From positions 1 to 64,000 of the forward strand of contig JAWKRT010000005.1 of the NCBI GenBank assembly GCA_041389495.1: 64,000 nucleotides of DNA, written 5' to 3'. A program made the position numbers and the translations under genes. Position 1 is the stretch's first letter. The number at the start of each line of letters is the position of its first letter. The stretch is from Myxococcota bacterium. GTDB lineage: Bacteria; Myxococcota_A; UBA9160; UBA4427. Below, in pieces: positions 18,124 to 26,515 of the stretch. Below the pieces are notes generated by a model. That model had not been told where the DNA came from, ran no database searches, and saw nothing but the letters and a program-made list of their open reading frames with translations.

Positions 18124-19617
18124 GTGTCGCGTTCCGACGACGAGCTTCGCCCCGGTGACGCGACCGAGCCCGGCGCTGCAGGCGCGCTCGGCCGCCGGTT
18201 CCTCATCGGGACCGTGCTCCTCGGCGCCGGCAACACGGCCGTCTCGGTCGTCAACCTCGTCGTCGGCGTCCTGCTCGCTCGCTGGCTCGGGCCGGAGGAG
18301 TTCGGCCTCTTCGCCTTCGTTCTCGCGATCACGGAGGTGCTGAGCCTGTTCGGGGGGTTCTCGTTCGGCGTGGCCCTCATCCAGGCGCGAGAGGAGTCGC
18401 AGCGGCTCTACGACACGGCCTTCGCCGTCTACGCCGCGCTCGGCGCGGCAATGATCGCGACCGGCGCGGCGATCGCGGCCGTGCTGTTCGCGGTGCGCGG
18501 CCGCGAGGAGGCGGTCTTCCTCGTCGTGCTCGTCGGTGCGCGCTGGTTCCGGCTCACCGCGCAGGTGCCGCGCGCGAAGCTCGAGCGCACGCTGCGCTAC
18601 GACCTGGTCACCCGCACGTCGGTGCTCGCGACCGGGCTCCCGAACGTCGTGGCCCTCGGTGTCGCGTGGATGGGCGTCGGCGCCTGGGCGCTCGTGATCC
18701 GCGACGTGCTGGTGAGCGTGCTCACCTACTTGCTGGAGAGCCTCGCGTCCGGCTACCGCTTCCGTCGCGACGTCGGTCGCGATGCGTACGCGCAGCTGAT
18801 GGGGTTCGCGAAGCCCGTCTTCCTCGCGCGCGTGATCGACCTGCTCGTCGAGCGCGTCGACCGCGTCGCGGTGGGCGCGTTCCTCGGCAATGCTTCGGCC
18901 GGGCTGCTCGACCGCGCGCGCTTCCTCGCCGACGTGGGGCTCTACGTCATGCGCCCCGTCGAGCGCGCGAGCCTGAACCTGCTGTCGCGCGTGCAGGACG
19001 ATGCGCGACGCTCGGCGCGTTCCTACGAGCTCGTGACCTACTTCCTCGTCCGCCTCATGTTCGCCGGCTCGATCGTGCTCGTGCTCGCGCCGGTCGAGAC
19101 GCTGCGGCTCGTGCTCGGCGACGAATGGACGGGGGCCGCACCCGCGCTGCGCTGGCTCGGCCTCCACGGTGCCGTCTTCCCGGTCTTCACGATGACGAAG
19201 GTGCTCGTCCTCGCGCGCAACGAGGGAGCGCGCCTCGCGCGCATCTCGGCCGTGCAGGCGGCGATCCTGATTCCGGGCACGATCGCGGCCGCCTGGCTCG
19301 ACCAGCTCGCCGCCGTCGCGGCCGTCGTCGCGTGCACGACCTGCGTCGGCACGGCGTTCATGTTGCGCTGGACGCGGGATCTCGCGGCGATGTCGTACCG
19401 CGCGGTGTTCGCGGTGCCGCTCGCAGCGGCGCTCGTCACCGCGGCGGCGGCGCTGGGGAGCGACGCGCTCGGCGGCGCGGACTGGATCGCGTGGTACGCC
19501 CGGCCGTTCGCGATCGGCGCGACGTTCGTCGTCGTGCTGCTCGCGGCCGAAGGGCGCCGGCTCGCCTCCGAGCTCGGCTACCTCCGCGCGCAGCTCGCGC
19601 AGGGGAGGGCGGCGTGA
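18124..19617 (+). CDS. Wzx-like polysaccharide flippase, copy 1
   Basis: A 497-aa integral membrane protein of the MOP superfamily (Polysacc_synt type). It has about 12-14 hydrophobic helices, an N-terminal LARWLGPEEFGLFAF signature near residues 55-70, and the conserved QVPRAKLERTLRYD stretch after the fourth helix. It would move undecaprenyl-linked repeat units to the periplasmic face. The GTG start at 18124 gives a 25-residue hydrophilic N-terminus before the first helix. The stop overlaps the next glycosyltransferase start (GTGA), so the two are co-translated. A second, clearly related flippase lies at 23744-25174. Confidence 0.9.
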   Translation: MSRSDDELRPGDATEPGAAGALGRRFLIGTVLLGAGNTAVSVVNLVVGVLLARWLGPEEFGLFAFVLAITEVLSLFGGFSFGVALIQAREESQRLYDTAFAVYAALGAAMIATGAAIAAVLFAVRGREEAVFLVVLVGARWFRLTAQVPRAKLERTLRYDLVTRTSVLATGLPNVVALGVAWMGVGAWALVIRDVLVSVLTYLLESLASGYRFRRDVGRDAYAQLMGFAKPVFLARVIDLLVERVDRVAVGAFLGNASAGLLDRARFLADVGLYVMRPVERASLNLLSRVQDDARRSARSYELVTYFLVRLMFAGSIVLVLAPVETLRLVLGDEWTGAAPALRWLGLHGAVFPVFTMTKVLVLARNEGARLARISAVQAAILIPGTIAAAWLDQLAAVAAVVACTTCVGTAFMLRWTRDLAAMSYRAVFAVPLAAALVTAAAALGSDALGGADWIAWYARPFAIGATFVVVLLAAEGRRLASELGYLRAQLAQGRAA

Positions 19618-20750
19618 TCGCGCGGCGCTGGCTGCTCGCGCTGACGGGCCTCGAGATCCCGGGCGGGATCGCATCGGTCGGGCGCACGATCGCGCGCGTC
19701 CTCGACGAGGAGATCGCGGCCGGGCGCGTCGAGCGCGCGGATCGCGTGCTGCTCTACGACGACGAACGGTCGCCCGCGCCACCCGCGCGCGGCGTGCAGT
19801 GGCGTGCGCGCGCACGCCAGCCCCTGTTCGCGGCAGAGCTCTGGCTCGCGCGCGTCGCGCTCCGCCCGGATCTCCTGCTCTTCGATCTCGTCGGGCTCGC
19901 GCGGAGCCTCGCGCTGCCCGGCCCTACGCCGTCCTACGCCGTCCTGTGTCATGGCATCGAGCTCGAACGCATCGAGCCCGGCAGCGCGCACGAGCGCGCG
20001 CTCCTCGGTGCGGCGCGCCTCGTCGCGAACTCGCAGACGACGGCGCGCTTCGTGCGCGAGCGCTTCCCGGCGGCGGCCGCGCGCGTGCGCGCCGCGCCGC
20101 TGTGCATCGAGCCGCGGCTCACCGACCGGTGGAGCGAGCAGAGGGCGGCGGCCGCGCGCGAGGGTGCGACCGGCGCCGCGGAGCGCGCGCATGACGCACC
20201 CGTCGTCCTGATCATCGGGCGCGTCTGGTCCGAGGAGCGCGGCAAGGGCCACGACGAGCTGATCGAGGCGTGGCCGCGCGTGCGCGCCGCGATCCGCGAC
20301 GCCGAGCTCTGGGTCGTCGGCGACGGCGACGATCGACCGCGCCTCGAAGAGAAGGTGCGCGCGGCTGGGCTCGGCGACGCCGTGCGCTTCTTCGGCCGCG
20401 TCTCGGACGACGAGCTGGCGCGCTGCTACGAGCGCGCGTCGCTCTTCGCGATGCCGAGCCGGCAGGAGGGCTTCGGGCTCGTGTACGCGGAGGCGATGTG
20501 GCACGGGCTCCCGTGCCTCGCGAGCACGCGCGACGCGGGCGCCGAGGTGGTGCGCGACGGCGAGACGGGCGTGCTCGTGCCGTACGGCGACGTCGCGGCG
20601 ATCGGCGCCGCGATCGCCGGACTGCTCGGCGATGCGGAGCGCCTCGCCCGGATGGGGCGCGCGGCCTTCGCCGAGGCGCGCGAGCGCTTCGGCTACGCGC
20701 GCTTCCGGCGCGACCTGCTCGCCGCCCTCGACCTGGGCGACGAACGTTAG
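19614..20750 (+). CDS. GT4-family glycosyltransferase
   Basis: A 378-aa GT-B enzyme. The opening LTGLEIPGGIASVGRTIARVL resembles the N-terminal nucleotide-proximal loop of GT4 enzymes. The donor domain contains IIGRVWSEERGKGHDELIEA, VVGDGDDRPRLEE, and the EX7E region RQEGFGLVYAEAM near residues 280-292. It differs from the SFRNPN-type paralogues. The GTG start overlaps the flippase stop, giving a wzx-GT pair. The TAG stop overlaps by 4 bases the TAA stop of the convergent methyltransferase gene. Sugar specificity is unknown. Confidence 0.9.
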   Translation: MIARRWLLALTGLEIPGGIASVGRTIARVLDEEIAAGRVERADRVLLYDDERSPAPPARGVQWRARARQPLFAAELWLARVALRPDLLLFDLVGLARSLALPGPTPSYAVLCHGIELERIEPGSAHERALLGAARLVANSQTTARFVRERFPAAAARVRAAPLCIEPRLTDRWSEQRAAAAREGATGAAERAHDAPVVLIIGRVWSEERGKGHDELIEAWPRVRAAIRDAELWVVGDGDDRPRLEEKVRAAGLGDAVRFFGRVSDDELARCYERASLFAMPSRQEGFGLVYAEAMWHGLPCLASTRDAGAEVVRDGETGVLVPYGDVAAIGAAIAGLLGDAERLARMGRAAFAEARERFGYARFRRDLLAALDLGDER

Positions 20751-21490
20751 GCGGCTGCCGGGGGCTTGAAGGCGACCGCGAGCAGGTTGCGCGTGAACAC
20801 GTGGCCCGAGGCCTCGCCCGTCTCGGCGGCGGCGCAGACGCGGAGGGCGGTGCGGATCGCGCTCCAGAGGACCGCGCGCGCGCGGCTGCGCAGGCCGTGC
20901 GGGACGGGCGCGTCCTCGAACACGTCGACGCGCGCGAAGCCCGAGGCGAGCAGCAGCTGGCGCAGCGACTGGCGCGTGAATGCGAGCTCGTGCGTGAGGT
21001 CGCCGTACCGGACCTGGCCGAAGAAGGGCGATTCGCCGTTCGGGACGTGCACGATCCAGCGCCCGCCCGGCGCGAGCGCGCGGTGCACGGCGTCGACGAG
21101 CGGGATCAGCTCGTCGCGCGAGAAGTGCTCGAGCACGTCGAAGGCGACGACCGCGTCGAGCGCGCCGGCGGGCTGCGCCGCGAGCGCGGCGAGGACATCG
21201 CCGTGTGCGATGTCGTCGATCCCGAGCGCCCGCGCAGCAGCGACCTGCTCTGCCGACACGTCGACGCCCGCGACGTTCGCATAGCCGCGCTCGCGCGCGA
21301 CGTGGACGAGCGCGCCGTAGCCGCAACCGACCTCGAGCACGCGCGCGTCGCGGTCGCTCGGGAAGTGCGCGTCGACGAGCTTGCGCAGGTAGGGGAGGCG
21401 TGGAGCGAGCCCGGCGAGGGTGGCCGGCGGGTGGGCCTGTCCGGCGGAGACGTAGCTCGCGTACAGACGCTCGCGCAGCGCGTCGCTCAT
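20747..21490 (-). CDS. Class I SAM-dependent methyltransferase
   Basis: A 247-aa methyltransferase of the UbiE/ubiquinone-type Methyltransf_11/23 fold. Motif I is VLEVGCGYGALVHVA near residue 50. It is followed by VAGVDVSAEQV, VAFDVLEHF and ALAPGGRWIVHVP. The likely role is O- or N-methylation of a sugar or of the lipid-linked glycan. The frame opens at 21550, but the ATG at 21490 has a GGAG site 7 bases upstream and homologous sequence begins there. It reads leftward, divergent from the FkbM gene and convergent with the GT4 gene, sharing 4 bases of stop codon. Confidence 0.86.
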   Translation of the reverse strand: MSDALRERLYASYVSAGQAHPPATLAGLAPRLPYLRKLVDAHFPSDRDARVLEVGCGYGALVHVARERGYANVAGVDVSAEQVAAARALGIDDIAHGDVLAALAAQPAGALDAVVAFDVLEHFSRDELIPLVDAVHRALAPGGRWIVHVPNGESPFFGQVRYGDLTHELAFTRQSLRQLLLASGFARVDVFEDAPVPHGLRSRARAVLWSAIRTALRVCAAAETGEASGHVFTRNLLAVAFKPPAAA

Positions 21491-21567
21491 CGAGAACTCC
21501 AGTCCCGCTCGTCGGCCGACGCGGTCGCGCGGCGGGGCGAGGCGTAGCACGCCTCACCTCTCGTTCC

Positions 21568-21573
21568 TACAAT
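21568..21573 (+). promoter_or_regulatory. Candidate -10 element TACAAT
   Basis: The hexamer matches the sigma-70 consensus at five of six positions, a rare sequence in such GC-rich DNA. It lies in the divergent gap ahead of the FkbM methyltransferase. It predicts transcription from about 21580, just upstream of a GAGG site at 21597. The -35 match is poor. Confidence 0.45.
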
Positions 21574-21608
21574 GCGGCGCTCCCGCTCCAACGCGCGAGG
21601 ATGTCCGC

Positions 21609-22541
21609 CTGTCGTCCGATGCCTCGACACGCCCGCCTGCGCACCTCGCTCCGCTGCGCTGGATCGGCGCCGTCCTTCACGCCTGCCGCGACTTCCCGGG
21701 TCGCGACACGCTCCAGGTCCTCGTTCGCGATCGCATTCTCGCCATCGACGCCGAGATCGAGGGCGAGTGGGGGGGCGGACTTCGGTTCGCGGGCAACCCC
21801 CACGTCGACTCGAGCGTGCTCGAGCCGCTGCGGCTCCGGTTCGGCGCGCCGTCCCTCGCGCCGGTCTTCGACGCTGCACTGCGACCGGGGGACACGTTCG
21901 TCGACATCGGAGCCAACATCGGGGTCTACGCGATGTGGGCGGCGCGACTCGTGGGCGATCGCGGCCGTGTGTTCGCGTTCGAGCCGGTCCCGGGCACGCG
22001 TGCGCAGCTCGAGCGCAACGTCGTCGAGAACGGGTTCTCGCAGGTCGAAGTCGTGCCCAAGGGCGTGGGCGCGGAGCCGAGCACGTTGACCCTGCACGTC
22101 GTTCCCGGCTCCTCCGGGCTCAGCTCGCGCTATGCGCGCGACGACGCGGCATCCGTCGCAGTCGAAGTCGAGGTCGCGACGCTCGACGCGTTCTTCGCCG
22201 GCCGTGCAGCGCCGCGCGCGATGAAGATCGACGTCGAAGGAATGGAGCTCGACGTGCTGCGGGGCGCGGCCGGACTGCTCGCCTCCCCGACGCCGCCGGC
22301 GATCGTGTTCGAGGCGCACGCGCCGCACTTCGACCGCGCCGGAACGACCTATGCGTCGATCCTCGCGTATCTCCGCGACGCGGGTGGCTATCGCGTCTTC
22401 GCGCTCGGGCCGCGCGGCGTGTGCGCCGAGAGCGTGGACGCGGTACGGCCCGGCTCGGGCGACGTCCTCGCGGTGCGTACGGGCTGGGGGCCGCACGACG
22501 AGCTCCTGGCGCGCCTGTCGCGCGTGCGCTTCCAGCTCTGA
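21609..22541 (+). CDS. FkbM-family methyltransferase (probable non-ATG start)
   Basis: A SAM-dependent methyltransferase of the FkbM family, usually an O-methyltransferase on sugars or polyketide hydroxyls. Motif I DTFVDIGANIGVYAMW lies near residue 95 and the family hallmark MKIDVEGMELDVLRG near 205. The first in-frame conventional start is GTG-21816, but codons before it read as good protein (WIGAVLHACRDFPG, then LRFAGNPHVDSSVLEPLRLR, leading straight into the domain). Between the upstream promoter-like TACAAT and 21816 there is no in-frame ATG, GTG or TTG. A CTG at 21609 lies 8 bases after a GAGG site, giving 310 aa. A frameshift joining ATG-21601 is the alternative. The 3' end faces the CgeB-like gene. 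Confidence 0.82.
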   Translation: MSSDASTRPPAHLAPLRWIGAVLHACRDFPGRDTLQVLVRDRILAIDAEIEGEWGGGLRFAGNPHVDSSVLEPLRLRFGAPSLAPVFDAALRPGDTFVDIGANIGVYAMWAARLVGDRGRVFAFEPVPGTRAQLERNVVENGFSQVEVVPKGVGAEPSTLTLHVVPGSSGLSSRYARDDAASVAVEVEVATLDAFFAGRAAPRAMKIDVEGMELDVLRGAAGLLASPTPPAIVFEAHAPHFDRAGTTYASILAYLRDAGGYRVFALGPRGVCAESVDAVRPGSGDVLAVRTGWGPHDELLARLSRVRFQL

Positions 22542-22590
22542 ACGACCCGCCGGAGCGACGCGCCCGCTACGAGCCGCATCCGGCGGTGCG

Positions 22591-23733
22591 TCAACGCGGG
22601 TCGGCCGTTCGCACCGCCTCGATCCGCGGCATCGGGTGGCCGCTCGCGCCGCCGAGCACGGTGTCGACCAGCAACGCGAGCCGGTGGCGGAACGTGTGCT
22701 CGCGCAGCGCGCGCGCGCGGCCGCGCTCGGCGATGGCGCGCCGCTCCTCCTCGCGCGGGAGGTAGTGGTCGAGCTTCGCGCGGAGATCCGCCATGTCGCG
22801 GAACGAGACGACCTCCTCGCCGTCGACGAAGAGGTCCGCGAGCGCCGGGCGCCAGTCGAGCAGCTGGAAGCCGCCGCAGCCCGCGATCTCGAAGGCGCGC
22901 GCGTTGAGACCCCAGATCTCCGCCGGGTTCAGGTTGTTGATGCACACCTTCGCGGCGCGGAAGGCGCGCGCCTTGTCCGCATTGGCGACGTAGCGGTTCT
23001 GCACCATCGGCGCGATCGCCTCGGTACGCATCCACAGCGGCGCCGGATGACCCCACAGCTTGACGTCGTAGTCGGCGAGTCGCGCAAAGAACTCCGCGCG
23101 ATAGGTGTAGAGGTTGCCCGCGGTGCAGATGTCGCACCCGAAGGTCGCGCGTTCAGCGTCCGTGAGGGGAGGAGCGTCGTGTGCCTTCGGGTTGAACGCC
23201 TCGGGCAGGTAGTACACCGGCTTGTCGAGGGCTCGGCGCAACACGTCGACCGCATACGGATCCTTGAAGAAGAGCGCGTCGTAGGGGCCGTTCAGGAACC
23301 ACGCGCGCCCGAAGCGCGAGATCGCGTCGGGGAACCAGAGCGCGATGGGCGCACCGGTCGCCTCGCGTACCCGCTCGATCTCTCGGGGATCGAGGTAGTC
23401 GTGGCAGACGATCGTCAGGCCGATCGGTTCGCTCCGCGCGACTTGCTCGAGCCGCCGTGTGAAGCGCGCGCGAGCGGCGGGGAGTCCGCTCGTGAGGTCG
23501 GCGAAGCGAGCGCGGACGGACTCGAAGCGCCGCCGGAGTGGCGTCGCATCGACGCGGAACGGAAAGCCGGTCTCGAAGCGGACGACGCGCGACCCCATCT
23601 CGGAGAGCGCATCCGCGATGTGAGCCGCGACCCCGTCACTCAGGAACTTGCCGACGACGAGTGCGGCTCCGCTCGGCAGCGGAGCGCCGGGCTCCGTCGG
23701 CGTGCGCGACGAGGGCGGAGTTCCGAGCGGCAT
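22591..23733 (-). CDS. CgeB-like glycosyltransferase (DUF3880 / GT1-type C-terminal)
   Basis: A 380-aa protein resembling the CgeB (spore maturation) glycosyltransferase family. It has a DUF3880-like N-terminal half with ALVVGKFLSDG, HDYLDPREIER and ALWFPDA. The C-terminal half carries NLYTYRAEFFARL, VKLWGHP, a CINNLNPAEIWGLNARAFEIAGCGGFQLLD run (the family hallmark) and VSFRDMADL. It probably glycosylates a surface structure. It is the last of three leftward genes after manA and flippase 2, with a 10-bp gap before its start. The N-terminal ~20 residues are Pro-rich and may not be translated. Confidence 0.85.
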   Translation of the reverse strand: MPLGTPPSSRTPTEPGAPLPSGAALVVGKFLSDGVAAHIADALSEMGSRVVRFETGFPFRVDATPLRRRFESVRARFADLTSGLPAARARFTRRLEQVARSEPIGLTIVCHDYLDPREIERVREATGAPIALWFPDAISRFGRAWFLNGPYDALFFKDPYAVDVLRRALDKPVYYLPEAFNPKAHDAPPLTDAERATFGCDICTAGNLYTYRAEFFARLADYDVKLWGHPAPLWMRTEAIAPMVQNRYVANADKARAFRAAKVCINNLNPAEIWGLNARAFEIAGCGGFQLLDWRPALADLFVDGEEVVSFRDMADLRAKLDHYLPREEERRAIAERGRARALREHTFRHRLALLVDTVLGGASGHPMPRIEAVRTADPR

Positions 23734-23743
23734 GCGGGCGAGC

Positions 23744-25174
23744 CTAGCGAGCCCGGGCCTGCGCGCGCAGGTAGGCGAGCTCGCGGAGCGGGCGGCGACC
23801 CTCGATCGCGAGCACGAGCGCGGCGAACGCGACCGGCGGCAGCAGCGGAAGCGCGAGCGGCGGCAGGGCGTCGAGCGCGCCGGCGGCGCTCGCGGTGCGC
23901 AGGCCGGGCGCGACCACCGCGAGCACGGCGAAGGGCGTGACGAGGTCGGCGCGCGGAGGCGGCGCGACGCGTCGGCTGGCGCGCTGCCACGCGAGCGCGA
24001 GCGATGCGCACGTCGTCGCCAGCAGGGCGGCCGCCATGGCCGCGACGCTCCCGACCCACGCCGCCGCGCCGACGCTCGCGACGAAGACCGCGAGCTGCAC
24101 GTAGCGCACGCGCACCATCTCGCGCACCGCGCCCGTGCCGTACAGCAGGTTCTTCGCGTTGTGGAAGACGGGGAAGAGCCCGGCGTAGAGCGCGAGCCAG
24201 CGCAGCACGTCGCCCACGTCGTCCCAGCCGTCGCCGTAGAGCAGGCGCGCGATCACGTCCGGGAACACGAGCAGCGCGGCCGCGCCCGCGAGCATCGTGC
24301 GCAGCAGGAAGTAGTTGGTGAGGCTCCAGGCGCGCGCGAGCCGCGCCGGGTCGCGTTGCACGCGCGCATAGAGGTTGAGGCTCAACCGCTCGACGGGCCG
24401 GGTCGCGACGAAGCCCGCCTCCGCGACGAAGCGCCCGGCGTGGTAGTAGCCGGCCGGCTGGTTGCCGAAGGCGAGCGCGACCGCGGCGCGGTCGAGCTGC
24501 TCGAGCGCGATCTCGATCGCGCGCGACCAGAACATGGGCCGCGCGAAGTCCATCAGCCGAGCCCTCGCCTCGGTGCTCCACGCGCCGCGAAAGCGGTAGG
24601 ACGAGACGGAGAAGCTCGCGGCGGCGAGCAGGAGCGTCACGAGCACGTCGCGCCCCACGAGGCTCCAGGCGCCGAGCCCGCGCCAGGCGAGCACCACCGC
24701 GACGACGTTCGGCGCCGTCCCGACGACCGTGTTGATGCCGGACACCGCGCCGTAGCGCAGCGAGCGCTCGAGCTCCGCCTGCGGGACCTGCGCGAGCAGC
24801 CGGAAGACGCGTGCGAACGCGAGGGCCACGAGCATCCAGCCCGCGTCGGCCGACCGCTGCGCGCCGAGTACGGGCGCGGCGAGGGCGGCGAGCGCGAGAC
24901 CGGCCGCACCCTGCAGCGCGCACAGCACGAGGGCCGTGTCGTACTCGCGCTGGCCGACCTCCTCGTCGGACTGGATCAGCGCGAACGAGATCGAGAACGC
25001 GCCGACCACGTTCAGCACCTGGTCGATCGCGAAGCAGAGCGCGTAGAGCCCGTACTCCGCGGGCCCGAGGAAGCGCGCGATCGGGATCTGCATCGCGAAG
25101 TTGGCGGCGTTGACGACGAGCTGGCTGCCGCCGAGGTAGACCGAGCCGCGGACGAAGCTGCCGCCGAGGCTCAC
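23744..25174 (-). CDS. Wzx-like polysaccharide flippase, copy 2
   Basis: A 476-aa MOP-superfamily membrane protein with 12-14 hydrophobic helices. It starts with GSFVRGSVYLGGSQLVVNAANF, IPIARFLGPAEYGLYAL and the QVPQAELERSLRYG stretch, closely paralleling the flippase at 18124. The start is GTG-25174, which overlaps the manA stop (GTGA). The open frame runs on to 28429 only because of GC bias and antisense to asnB. Two flippases with a single polymerase gene suggest that two lipid-linked intermediates are exported, or that this is a duplicated module. Confidence 0.9.
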   Translation of the reverse strand: MSLGGSFVRGSVYLGGSQLVVNAANFAMQIPIARFLGPAEYGLYALCFAIDQVLNVVGAFSISFALIQSDEEVGQREYDTALVLCALQGAAGLALAALAAPVLGAQRSADAGWMLVALAFARVFRLLAQVPQAELERSLRYGAVSGINTVVGTAPNVVAVVLAWRGLGAWSLVGRDVLVTLLLAAASFSVSSYRFRGAWSTEARARLMDFARPMFWSRAIEIALEQLDRAAVALAFGNQPAGYYHAGRFVAEAGFVATRPVERLSLNLYARVQRDPARLARAWSLTNYFLLRTMLAGAAALLVFPDVIARLLYGDGWDDVGDVLRWLALYAGLFPVFHNAKNLLYGTGAVREMVRVRYVQLAVFVASVGAAAWVGSVAAMAAALLATTCASLALAWQRASRRVAPPPRADLVTPFAVLAVVAPGLRTASAAGALDALPPLALPLLPPVAFAALVLAIEGRRPLRELAYLRAQARAR

Positions 25175-26385
25175 GCGCCGTTCGCCTCGCCGCCGGCCCG
25201 GGCGACGAAGAGCTCGCCCGCGCCCTCGATCGCGTGCGCCCCGGCGCAGGCCGGGATCCATGCGGCGGCGCCGCGCGGGAGGGGGAGGGCGCGCCCTGCG
25301 CGCGCGTCGCGCACGCTCGCGCCGCCGCTCGCGCAGAGCACGATCTCTGCGGTGCCCGGCCCGTCCTCGCGCGCGAGCGGCCCCGACGCGAGGTCGTGCA
25401 CCTCGAGCGCGAAGGCGTTCGTCGCGGCCGCATAGCGTCGCGAGCCGGGCCGCGACGTCGGCGCCGGGTGGAGCACTTCGGGCGGCCGCGTCTCGAAGTG
25501 CAGGTTCGCGAGCAGCTCGGCCGGGTCGACGTGCTTCGAGGTGAGCCCGCCGCGCAGCACGTTGTCGGAGCTCGACATGAGCTCGACGGCGACGCCGCGC
25601 AGGTAGGCGTGGATCTCGCCCGCGTCGAGGAAGAGCGCCTCGCCCGGCGCGAGCGCGACGTGGTGCATCCAGAGCGGGGCCAGCACGCCGACGTCGCCGG
25701 GGTAGTCGGCGGCGAGGCGCCGCACGAGCTCGGCGCCGGGCGACGCGTCGCGCGCTCCGCTGCGCGCCGCCTCCGCGGCGATCGCGCGCTTGTCGTCGTC
25801 GGCGAGCTCGAGGAGCGCGCGGAATCCCGTCGCGACGCCGCCGCGCTCGAGCGCGTCGAGCACGCCGCGCAGCGCGGGCGCGCGCAGCGGCGCGAGCGAC
25901 TCGTGCACGCGCTCGGCGCGCCGGAAGCCGCAGAGCGCTTCGAATCGCGAGAGCGCGCACACGAGCTCGGGCTTGGCGTGCGGGTCGCGGTAGCGGCGGC
26001 GCGGGTCGTCGAGCGCGATGCCTTCGCGGTTCTCGCGCTCGAAGCCGCGCGCGGCGCGCTCGGCGTTGGGATGGGTCTGGATCGAGAGTGCGCGCTCGAC
26101 GGCGAGCACCTTGAGCAGGAACGGGAGCTCGCCCCGGAAGGCGCGCGCCGTCTCGGCGCCGAGCGCGGCGGCCGGGTCGCGCGCGATCCACGCGTCGAGG
26201 GGCGTCGTCTCGACGCCCTCGTCGTCGAGCCACAGCGCGGACGGCGCGCTCGGATGCGCACCGAACCACAGCTCGGCCTCGGGCTCGGGCGTGGGCGACG
26301 GGCGGTGGCAGAGCTCGGCGAGTGCTCGGTGCGAGCCCCACGCGTAGCTGCGCACGCGCCCGTGCAGTCGCCGAATGCGGTCCAA
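25171..26385 (-). CDS. manA: Mannose-6-phosphate isomerase, class I
   Basis: A 404-aa type I phosphomannose isomerase interconverting fructose-6-P and mannose-6-P, the first step toward GDP-mannose. Motifs include YAWGSH near residue 14, ELWFGAHPSAPS near 38, the zinc-site QTHP near 101, YRDPHAKPELVCAL near 134, and AGEIHAYLRG with MSSSDNVLRGGLTSKHVD near 255-280. The TTG start at 26385 is supported by a GGAGAGG site (26393-26399) 7 bases away. It leads a leftward operon with a flippase and the CgeB-like transferase. It supplies the mannose-1-P guanylyltransferase at 48146; no phosphomannomutase gene is in the window. Confidence 0.93.
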   Translation of the reverse strand: MDRIRRLHGRVRSYAWGSHRALAELCHRPSPTPEPEAELWFGAHPSAPSALWLDDEGVETTPLDAWIARDPAAALGAETARAFRGELPFLLKVLAVERALSIQTHPNAERAARGFERENREGIALDDPRRRYRDPHAKPELVCALSRFEALCGFRRAERVHESLAPLRAPALRGVLDALERGGVATGFRALLELADDDKRAIAAEAARSGARDASPGAELVRRLAADYPGDVGVLAPLWMHHVALAPGEALFLDAGEIHAYLRGVAVELMSSSDNVLRGGLTSKHVDPAELLANLHFETRPPEVLHPAPTSRPGSRRYAAATNAFALEVHDLASGPLAREDGPGTAEIVLCASGGASVRDARAGRALPLPRGAAAWIPACAGAHAIEGAGELFVARAGGEANGA

Positions 26386-26515
26386 CGCCCGACCTCTCCG
26401 CCCGCCCGGCGCGCGGGCCCGGGCCGGTGCGCGCCGGATCGGACGCCGGCGCCCGTGTGCGCGCGCGTGCCGGTGGGTAGCGATTCCACAGCGACTTCAC
26501 TACTTCCCGGCGCGC

